NCBI GenBank assembly: GCA_034440575.1
Contig: JAOTOL010000905.1
Span: forward strand, 62,001-126,000
Length of the DNA stretch: 64,000 nt
Direction of reading: 5' to 3'
Origin: Imbricaverruca yamaguchii
Taxonomy: Eukaryota > Arthropoda > Thecostraca > Neoverrucidae
The notes beneath the pieces are model-generated. The model was given only the letters and a program-made list of their open reading frames with translations. It was not told the origin of the DNA and did no database searches. This document shows, piece after piece, positions 51,767 to 63,665 of this stretch. Numbering within the stretch: the first letter of the stretch is position 1; the number at the start of each line of letters is the position of its first letter. Made by a program: the position numbers and the translations under genes.

Positions 51767-54700
51767 CTGCCGGCCGCCGGGCACACGGGTCATACGGGTC
51801 ACGTGGTGACTCGCACGGCACCGGGTCATGTGGGTCACACAGGTCACGTGGTGACTCGTAAGGCCGCCGGGTCACACGGGTCACGTGGGTCACGTGGTGA
51901 CTCGTACGGCCGCCGGGTCTTGGGTCACCGGGTCACTGGTGGGTCACGGGCGGTCATGTGGGTCATATGGGTCACCTAGCGACTCGTATGGCCGCGGGCC
52001 ACCCGGGTCATACGGGTCACGTGGCGCATCGTACGGCCGCCGGGCACACGGGTCATATTGGTCACGTGGTGACTCGCACGGCCGCCGGGCACCTGGGTCA
52101 CGGGCGGTCACGTGGCTGATCGTATGGCCGCGGGTCATCTGGGTCATATGGGTCACCTAGCGACTCGTACGGCCGCCGGGGTCATACGGGTCACGTGGCG
52201 GATCGTACGGCCGCGGGTCATGTGGGTCACCTGGGTCACGTGGGGTCATGGTTCGTGCGGTTCGTGTGCATAGGTGTGCAATGTCAACTGCACACCCAAA
52301 TATCGGGCACAGGTGCGATCGGAAGAAACCTATTGAAGAAAAAACATGAATTCAGATCCGCCGGAGTATGCGTGAAACGTGAAAACTACCAAATCTGATA
52401 TGGGCCGGGTCAAATATCAATGAAGAAGTTCAACGCCACGTGCAGTAAGAGTAAGGTGTAAGCCAATAACAACCTCAACAATCGCATCCACTATCGTACA
52501 ACAAATACTGACACTCACTAATAGAGACAATAATATAGAGTTAGAGAGATAGAGATAGTCACTCACTGCAGTGTAAAATAATTCACCATGTGGCCTGGAA
52601 ATGCATAGTTAATGGAGTTGTGGTATTTCATCCTCGTCTTCGGTTTTTACCATTTTGCCACATGATGTATTTGCCACATGATGTATGTGCAGTCATGCAC
52701 ACAACTGCAAAATAATGTAAAATTGCATGTGACTGAAGCGAAAGGCATTCTGCTTTTCAATCCTTCAGTGGCAATCATTTATTTTCTTCCACTCTTTCAC
52801 CATTCCCAAGCAACTTCTTCCTTCATCCACACAGTTAATGGTGAAGTAACTTTAGAACACTGACTCGCTGACACTCAATAAATAGTACACCCGGACACCG
52901 GAAGTCGAGTGGAAGAGCATGGCCCCGGGCCCCGACAGCTCTCTGGGAGAGCCCGGCCCCGCACCGCAGCAGCTCTCCAGAACCGGATCCAGACCGCTAT
53001 CCGGGAGAGCCCCGCCCCTCCCCGGCCTTACCCCGCACATGAAGGGTTTCTCGTCCGTGTGGGTGCGCATGTGGCCCTTGAACACGCTGCTCGACACGAA
53101 CCCCTTGCCGCAGATGCTGCACATGTAGGGCGTGTCGTTGTTGTGCCCTGCAACGGGACACACAACGGTGACGTCATATGTATACGTACGCACACACATA
53201 TGAGTGAAGTCTACAGCTTGCAGTAAAGGGATACAACAGTCTACAGCTACCAATACATACCAGCGACGTCATACTACAACCTGCAGAGGTCGCACACCAG
53301 TGACGTCATACTACAGCCTGCAGAGGTCACACCAGTGACGTCATACTACAACCTGCAGAGGACACACACCAGTGACGTCATACTACAGTCTGGAGATGTC
53401 ACACACCAGTTTGTTTGTTTATTGGGTAGTTCACGACGCACTTTATGCACATTCACGGCTAATGGCGCCGCCCACACTGTTTCGCTGGGACAAAAACCAA
53501 TGACGTCATACTACAACCTGCAGAGGACACACACCAGTGACATCATTACATAGCTTGCAGCAGGCATACAGTAGTGAAATCACACGACAGCGTGCAGCCG
53601 CACAGAACAGTGACGGTGTGCCGCAGATAAAGAGGGACACATTAGATACGTCGCACTGCAGCAGCAGTAAGCAGGAAGTAAAACAACTTACGGTATCAAA
53701 AACATGTTCACAGCTGCCATTTTGACCTCCAACATCATCTCACTCGTCTCCGTCTCCATCTGCATCTTCACATCTCTCTACATATCTCCCTCACACTCTC
53801 CTTACATTTACATATATGCATCATCTATATCTACATCTACCTCTATTGCAATGCTTTTACCAATCTTCACCCCTCTTTCTATCTCTTCATCACCCTCTCT
53901 CTTTATATCTATATCTACATGCATCACCTATATCATGCATCACCTATATCTATATGCATCACCTATATCTATATGCATCACCTATATCTATATGCATCAC
54001 CTATATCTATATACATCACCTATATCTATATGCATCACCTATATCTATATGCATCACCTATATCTATATGCATCACCTATATCTATATGCATCACCTATA
54101 TCTATATACATCACCTATATCTATATGCATCACCTATATCTACATGCATCACCTATATCCACCTCCATCTCCACCTGCACCTGCACCTGCCGTGTCGACT
54201 ACTCACTAATGGGCCGGTGAGGTCACCTAGTAGCCCCGCCACCTAGCGGTATCATGCGAAGCTGGACTTCATATTCAGCTCGCGGCATGCACACTCCAAC
54301 AGTGTCGACTACTCACGGCGCAGGTGGTTGGTCAGGTGTGACGTCCAGCGGAAGGTCTGGCCGCAGACGTGGCAGTGCAGGGGCCGCTCGCCCGTGTGGG
54401 TCTGCCGGAGACACGTGCCGTGACGCAGCAGCACGATGGAAATGAAAAATATTATCTATTATCTAAAAATATTATATAAAAACATTCGGAGGATATGGGG
54501 AAACCGGAGCATGAAGCACTTAACTTGGAACAGCAGCCAAGAGAGCAGGAGATCTCCGTTGCAGCATAAGAAAAATATTATCATTTGCATACATGTATAA
54601 ACTATCCAGAGGCATCCTGTTTGTTTGTTGGTTGGTTCACGACGCACTTCATGCACATTCACGGCTAATGGCGCCGCCCACACTGTTTCGCCGGTGGGCC

Positions 54701-57700
54701 GCATAATTGAGAAATGTCCCGAGCGGCGCTAGTGTCGAACCCGGGACCTTTGGTACCCAGAGCCCAACACCTTAACTACTCGGCCACCCCCCCCCCCCCA
54801 GAGTCATCCTAGTTAGGGATCTTCGAGATTTTGGCGGCGGACGAGATGCAGCAGTAAAGCGCGCCATTTGGGCCGCAGGACGGGAGCGAGGGGAAGCGAG
54901 GGGAAGCGAGGGGAAGGGAGGCGTTTCGGGGCTGTCCTGCCGCAGGCGCGGGATCCCGCACCATACCGAGCACAGGGCACCGCTGGGAAGGCGCTCAGCT
55001 GACACCCGGTGAGAACGTCCATCTTCTATTGTCCAATTTACTGTGTCCAATTGTACTGCGTCCAATTATTACTGTGTCCAATCGTACTGCGTCAAATTTG
55101 CGCAGAGCTCCATGAATGTCAGAAATAAGCGACACCCATTTCCAGATAGCGGCACAGTGCACATTTGACGATTCGCGACGACTCACACGTTTGAGATGCG
55201 ACGAGAGATGCGAGACGCGTGCCTGATATTCGGCAGAGGAGCCTGAGTGCGGATATGATGTCTTATATTTCGGCACATGTGAATTAAAGAAAGCTGAACA
55301 CTACCTACACCGGCCGAAGTTCGCTGCAATCTTCCCGATTTGTTTGCTCATCCGACGAATATTCCAAACGAACCTCAAACTGCCTCGCTGCACGTATCAC
55401 GCTACATGACGGCATAACCACATAACCGGCGGCCGACAACTCAAATTCTGAGTGAAAGACTTGACACTCGATTCGCGGTAGAAAACCAGCTACCGTCGGT
55501 GAGGGTGTCGGTGGGTCCGGGGCGGGGGGGGACGGTGGGACGGGGGGGCGGGACGGGGGGCGGGGCGGGGCGTGGCGGGGCGGGGCGAGGCGAGGCGAGG
55601 CGAGGGGGCAGGCGGGGCGGGGCGGGCCGAGCCAGCCGTTCAGGTGGACCTTTCTCGTGACGATCGACCATCGATCCTGTCGTGTCGAGGTTCGCCGACA
55701 CGACGGGAAACTCGCTTGCGCTGCATCCTAATCCACAACAATTGACCCGCAACAATGGTTCCATAGCAATGGTTCCACAACAATGGACCCGCAACAATGG
55801 TTCCATAGCAATGGTTCACAACAATGGACCCGCAACAATGGTTCCATAGCAATGGTTCCACAACAATGGACCCGCAATAATGGTTCCATAGCAATGGTTC
55901 CACAACAACGGATCCGCGGCAATGGATCTAATTGGACTGTGGCTTTACGCCGCACTCAGCGGCTGAGGCCACATGACATCGCCTGCCTCTCACCCTGACA
56001 GGAAGGGCGGGCATCGCGGGGAATCGAACCCACGTACCGCTGGCTTTCCAGGCGCTCAGCCTAACCACTGAGCTACCGACGCCCCCCGCGGGAACGGATA
56101 TGCAACCGCTTGTTCGGATCATGAACTTACACATCGTACACCTTCTGGCACGTGTTGGGAGAGCAAGGCGTGCAGCAAGAACAGGCGCACGACTTCATGA
56201 TCACAATATAATTGTTTTAAATGTAATATCGTGAAGCTTTGTCTGGCACCGAAATGGCATTGCCTGGCATTGTCTGGCACCGAAATCCGATATTGCTGCT
56301 TTGCGCGACAAATACTGAATCAATAATGGACAGGCTACACCACACCCGCTGAGTAGCCGAAACGAGTACAAAAGGCCACTGAGCCATTAGTTCCCAAACA
56401 TACGTTGGCGGCGGATAGCACTTCACGCAGCGATATTCTAGACGGGTTACGGCTCACCTACAAAGGGGACTTTCGGCATGAAATCGACGCCCCACCCCGC
56501 TTCCGCTCTGAGTATCAATGGTCCGCTGGACATTCCAGAACTTCTATTGCTGGTCATTTAGCTTGCTTTGCAACGGAAAACAATTTCTGTTGCGAACGAA
56601 CATGAACATGTTGCGGGGTAGCTTACAACTTAAAATACGCTCAAATGTACACAGGCGCGTGACAACACTGATGGAATAACAGAAGCGTGCGAATCTGCTG
56701 GGAACAGGCCACATCACAACGCTCCGGAAGGAACACTTCGCCCAACCCCTGCTGGTGGATACTTTAATCGCCTATGCTGCAATTATGCTATACAAACCTG
56801 GACTTTGAGGCGAAAATATTGGGACATTACAGTTCGGTTGGTTGGTTGGTTTTTTTAGACACATCGACCGCTGAGTCATGTAGCGTCGACAATAAGATTG
56901 GTCGCGGGCGAAGAGTAGCGCAGGTGACCCACAACCTTTCGATTGTGAGCGAGCAACTTACCACTAGGCTACTCTCCTCGAACGAGAATTTGTTCTGGCA
57001 CCAACACCTGCCGTTAACCTCCCGATCAGTTTTGGGTATGTTTCTCACACTGCGAGGACTTTCTAGTATTGGTTTTTAAACTTCCTTCAATCTTACATCG
57101 CCAAAAGAATCAGCACGCAATTTTCAGGAGGAATCAGTACGTTGTTGGTACCACAAAAAATCGTTGCGCTATTCTAAACGACAAGCACCCAGGACAAGGC
57201 CGCAAGCCCATCCCAGCTTGGTGCAACTTCTGTTGTTACAGGCGCTACGACTGTCGGACCGCACAGCGTCGCCAATCTCTCAGACCGACGTCGGCGAAAA
57301 GCAGCGATAAGTGGGACTCGAACCCACAGCATTCCAGTTTTGAGGCGGGCGCCTTACTCCCGGACCGCCCCCCCCCCCCCCCCCCCCAGCACCCACCTGT
57401 TTGTGTTTAACCAGGTGGCCGTGCCAACCCGGACCCCCAACAACTGTTTGTGTTTGAGTGCAACGGGCACAGGATCGGAAACCCGGGTACCATGTTGTGT
57501 GTTTGCCAGCGGCATTAACCATAAATAGTTGTTAGAAAGGGCACAAGATTTCATTAGAACGCATCATAAGTAGATCGCCACCTTTGGTGTGTTTGACCGT
57601 GGAAGGTGGTTTTCCGATACTTAACTCCGCAGACCCCCGACCGCCCCCCCAGCGCCCACCTGTTTGTGTTTGACCAGGTGGCCGCGCCAGACTCCCGGAC

Positions 57701-60700
57701 CGCCCCCCCCAGCACCCACCTGTTTGTGTTTGACCAGGTGGCCGCGCCAGACGAACGCCTTGCCGCACACGTCGCACTCGTGGCAGCGGTCGTACACGTA
57801 CTTGGTCTTGGTGCGGCCCGGGGTGCGCGGGTCCGCCACCACGTACTTACGGCGCGCCTTCATGCCCTGCCGACACGACCGCACGGTGACATGCGGTGAC
57901 CTCACCGTCACCCCACGGTCACCTGGCCAGCACGCCTGCACGGTGACCTCACCGTCACCCCATGGCAGTGTCCTAAAATTACTTCACCATTAACTGTGTG
58001 GATGAAGAAAGAAGTTGCTTGGGAATAGTGAAAGATTGGAAGAAAATAAAGGATCTCCACTTAAGGATCAAAAAAGCAGAATGCCTTTCACTTCAGTCAT
58101 ATGCATTTTACATTATTTAGCAGTTGTGTGATGATGACCGCCCACACATCATGTCGCAAAATGGTAAAAACCTAAGACAAGGATGAAATAGCACAATTCC
58201 ATTAACTGTGAATTTCCAGGCCACATTTTCAATTATTTTACACTGCCCCATGGTCACCCATATACCAGAGTTAGACTTACATCTCAGAGTCAGAAGGTAG
58301 GTTCCAGGCCATTAAATTCGGAGATAGTCTTATACTTGCTTTCAGACAAGGAACCCACTTGTATGTTTACCGACGTAGGATACCGAATTTTGCTTTAGCA
58401 TTAAAGAACTATGAGATTAAGGGATAAGATTACATTACAGGAATAATGGCATTGAAGAATAACCAGATAAGACAAACAAGTAGAAAAAGGTACAACTTGA
58501 GACATAGCCATATACTTTGTCCGTAGCTATACAGAGTCCTTCGCATGGAAAACAAATTACAGCTTAATAGTAAACATATTTTCGCGTCGTCATCCAGGAG
58601 CATTATGCTTGCACAATTTCTTTGCAAACACCAGTTAATTTTCCAGCGTAAAAATTGCCTCATACTTCCCTGAAGAGAACAATGTTCTGGACGGCCATAC
58701 TGGCTGTTATATGAGTTCTGGGGCGCATCAACCAATTCCCAGCACGAACCGAGCCACCACTGGAGACCCGACGAACCCCGTTCACCGACCGTTTTCTTCT
58801 TCTTGACGGCGCCCCGTTTGGCGGCGCCGCCGGCGGTGTCGGCTGCGGCGGCGCCGTCGCGGGGGCAGAACGTCTCGTCGGCGGGGTCGTCCGGGTCGCT
58901 GAGGTCACCGGCGACGGGGTCCGGGTCGCTGGCGTCGCCGGCGGCGCCCGGGTCGGAGGGCGTGGCCGGCGGCGGTTTCCAGTCGGGGTCCCGGTCGGCA
59001 CTGTGGCACACGGCGGCGGTGGTAAATTATTATTATTTATTTAAAAAATAATCCGAGTTGTTGTTGGGGTGGCTTGAGGGGGTCTGTTGCTAATCAGAGC
59101 TTGTTGCGTGAAGCCTGGCCCCACCCGATCCATGAACTCCAGTTCAACGGCAGAATTTAGACCGAAAGTTTAACGTGCCGCCAATGCACCGACACGGCCG
59201 CCCGGTGCTCGTCCCCGGCCTTATCGGGCCAGCCAACTGACACTCCCGGCCGGGGGCTAAATTCGACCCTGTGTTGCGACGGGGGACCGTGCAGGCCAGC
59301 ACTCTAACCAACGGCTACCGGGGCGGCAAATTTCGTGAAATAGGGTGGAATATACCACCTTCTGCACGCTCGTTTGTTTATTGGTTGGTTCACGACAAAC
59401 TTTATGCACATTCACGGCTACTGGCGCCGCCCACACTGTTTCGCCGGTGAGCCGCGGGATTGGGAAATGTCCTGAATGGCGCTAGAGTCGAACCCGGGAC
59501 CTTTGGTACCCATAGCCCGACACCTTAAACACTCGGCCATCCCGCCCCACCTTCTGAACGCTCAATCGACATCCTTCCCCAAGGAGTATCCACATCCTGC
59601 TCCTTGGAGCCTTCACCATCAGCTCGAAGTGCCCACACCATTAGCTCGAATTTGTGCCTGAGCCATCGAAAGCATTTTATATGACGCTAATTCCATGGCA
59701 AATTTCGACATCCCACTGTGCTCGTTTCGACATATCACACCTAACGAAAAACTCTTAGCCCTGCACAGTGGCCTCACTTCAGGCCACGAACGTCAGCTGG
59801 TTATGTGGGAGTCGGCAGCATGACACACACACAGATGTCCAGCTGAACAGATACATTATCACATACAGTGGTGGTGGTTATTGGTTCTACGACACGTCGA
59901 CTGTTGAGTCATGTAGCGTCGCCAATCTCCCACGCCGATTGGTCGCGGGCGAAGAGTAGCGACAGGCGAGACTCGAACCCACAATCTTTCGATTGTGAGA
60001 CGTGCAACTTACCCCTAGACCACTCGTCCCCGTCGGCTTTCACCGGAGCCGGCAACATATCGCACGTACACACGCACAGATGTCTACATGAGCAAGGAAA
60101 TTCTCGAATACGATGGGATTAGAAAACAAAAGCAAAACCACCGAAATATAGCCATTGCAAATCGGCTGTTCACAACATATCGTGGATTATTTTACAACGC
60201 ATCCGCCTGCTGCGTGCTACGGCGTCGCCAAGCTCTCGCGCAGGCCGGTCGCGGGTCGACTCGGTGATCACAACGGTTGTGGGATTCGAACCCACGATCT
60301 AACGACGAAGAGTACAAGGCCCTACCGACCGAGCTGCCGCGACCACGGCTTCCTGGTCGCTGAGGTTCCTGGGGCTGACCTCGTATTTGGTGGGCAACTG
60401 GTTGAGTGTCCACAGTGCAACCAAGAAGGGCCCTTGTGGCTCATAGTTGCACTAATCTTTTATGTCTGCATGTCTTTACGACCACGCTTTCCAACATACC
60501 AAACCATCCTAAAAGCTGGACAACATTTTCATAGGTTCCCCAATGACACCGCATTTGCAAGTTTTGCGTCCGACGAAAACTGCGTGGCACACAGCAACAT
60601 GGTGGAATCTCCCGGGAGGAAGTACCACCACCAAACTGTGAGTCACGCGCCACATATCCGGGAGGAAGTATCGAGGTGGATTCGAGCCTCCTTGAGTCCC

Positions 60701-63628
60701 GGCAGGTGTCCCTAGCAGACTAACTAAAACCTCGCAACAGGGTCACACCCTGGCATGGATTAGACCGAGCAATGACTACCGCGGATTCTTAACTGCCCAA
60801 TTTACATGCGAAGAATGATCAGCCTCCACACGCAGTACTTAAGCACGTCGCATATCGACCTCACGAGCGGCGTGAATGTCGGCTGACCTTCGGTGCGCGC
60901 TTTTGTGTTGATAAGTCAGCATCCAAGACAAACGTAACTATACCGAGATACTGTATCCTTAATGGCACGCAATGAAGTCCTCAGTCGTCGTCTATTTAAT
61001 AAGTTATCCCCAAGCCACAGAGACCAACACGGGCGAAGTACAGTTGGACGTGGCTTGAGCAATCCGACGCCGAGGCCATATAAAGACTCTGCTTGACCAA
61101 TGCTCGAGGAGTGGATATTTAAGAAGAGCTATATTCGGATATGGAGAATAATATCTTATGCTGTAAACTTGTATTGTAGACCAAGTCACATCATAGACAA
61201 TCCCCTTACCTGAAGTTGCATTGCGAAATGTTCATGCATCACCATTCCTTATTCAGAGCATGCACATGCTACTTATAATCGAGTTAGTTAGTTATTAGGG
61301 CTTTAGGGTGCATCAACTACTTTGGTCATGCAGCGCCCATACTTATAATCGAGGTACTGTCAGAAAGGAGACACGAATACTTCATAAGCATGCATCAAGG
61401 AGCAAGATGCCGATATTTTTTTCCGCAAAGGATGTCGATTGAGTGTTCTAGAGTGGCATATTCCACCCGATTTCACGAATAACGCATCACCGTGTACGAG
61501 GTACAGCTGCACGCAGCATGAACAATCCGACGCCGAGGCCATAGGAAGAACCCGCTTGAGGGACACTCGCGGGCGCGGCGTAACAGAGCGTGGGCTGGGG
61601 GCCGGGGGTCGGGCCGGGGTTCGGGACGGAGGTCGGTGGTCGGGGGACGGAGGCAGGGGGTCGGGGTTCGGGCCGGGGGCCGGGACGGAGGTCGGGGTCG
61701 GGGGCCGGAGGCAGGGGGTCGGGGGTCGGGCCGGGGTCGGTGCCCGGGGGTCGGGGGTCGTACCGTCAGCACACCCGCCCACGTCACGTGACACACCTGT
61801 GGCAGGCCGGGTGTGACCACGTGACCGTGACGTCAGCCGTCGGCGGCGCCGCCTGGTGGCCGCCGCCGCAGTCGTCCTCGGCGGAGTCATCTGGTGGCCG
61901 GGGTCAGGTCAAGTCAGGTCTGGTCAGGGACTGCCAGCTCGTGTCACGTGCATCAGCTCAGAACACGACCTATCAGAACAGGTCAGGTCGGCTAATGGTC
62001 TGCTGGAACAGGTCAGGTCGAATCAGGTGGGGTGCTGTTCAATCCAGCAATGATATCATAAACCAAGTCAGATCAGGTCAATGTCAATAAACTCAGGCCG
62101 CGTCTTGTCGCGACAGGACTACCAGATCGTGATCGAAGCTCTTCACCTAATGTATATAGGTACGGTCACGTACCTAGGTACATTAGGTGAAGAGACATGT
62201 ACCTAGGCACGGTCACGGGGCACACTTCCTCGCCGGCGCGTCTCTGACGGAAAAGACACCTTGAGCAGGGGGGGGAGACACATGCCCCAGCACCCATCCT
62301 CCACCCTGTGCTCAGCCCTGTGACGGCGGGTGGAAGCGATAAGTGGAGGACACGCGGCGGAAGTTCACACTATCGCATAACATGTTGGCTGGCTGTTGGT
62401 TTTACGACACGTCGACCGTTGAGTCGTGTCGCGTCGCCAATCTCTCACGCCGATTGGTCGCGGGCGAAGAGTAGCGACAGGTGAGACTCGAACCCACAAC
62501 CTTTCGATTGCGAGACGAGCAACTACCCCCAGACTACTCGTCCCCAACGCATAACACGTGTTGGCGATATTATAGGACGCGTCGACTGCTGCTGTCACAT
62601 AACGTGTCCAACTTTCACACAGTCGAGTCGCTGGTGAGGGACAACAGCGGCTGGGACTTGGCCTACAGTTGCGAGGGCTCACTTGTTAGGACCCACACCT
62701 GCCTGGACCCACATCTGCCAGGACCCACAGCTGCCAGGACCCACAGCTGCCAGGACCCACAGCTGCCAGGACCACATCTGCCAGACCCACACTGCCAGGA
62801 CCCACAGCTGCCAGGACCCACACCTGCCAGGACCCACACCTGCCAGGACCCACACTGCCAGGACCCACATCAGAACCCACAGCTGCCAGGACCCACAGCT
62901 GCCAGGACCCACATCTGCCAGGACCCACATCTGCCAGGACCCATACTGCCAGACCCACATCTGCCAGGAGCCACAGCTGCCAGGACCCACAGCTGCCAGG
63001 ACCCACAGCTGCCAGGACCCACAGCTGCCAGGACCCACAGCTGCCAGGACCCACATTCAGGACCCACAGCTGCCAGGACCCACAACCAAGCGACGACAAA
63101 CCCACAACTGCCAGGACCCACAGCTGCCAGGACCCACAGCAGTGACGACAGGACCCACAGCTGCCAGGGCCCACATCTGCCAGGACCCACAGCTGCCAGG
63201 ACCCACAGCTGCCAGGACCCACAGCTGCCAGGACCCACAGCTGCCAGGACCCACATGTCAGAACCCACAGCAGTGACGACAGGACCCACAGCAGCCAGGA
63301 CCCACCTGTCAGCTCGGCGGCTGACGGCTTCCAGCCGGAGTAGCTGACGGCGCGCCTCCTCACCGTCCTGCCGAACCGTCCCCGGAGGCGCCGCGTCAGC
63401 TGGGCCAGCCGCTGCTCCAGCTCCTGACGGACACAGCACACTGACACTCAGTACAGCACATCTAGAACACACACATACATATACAGCTCCTGCCGAACAC
63501 GGCAAACTGACGCTCAATATATATCACATACATACAAGACAGACACACTGACAAACATACATATATACATACACATGCATATACTATACAGATGTGCACA
63601 TATACATAACATATATATATATATATAC

Positions 63629-63665
<37 letters not shown>

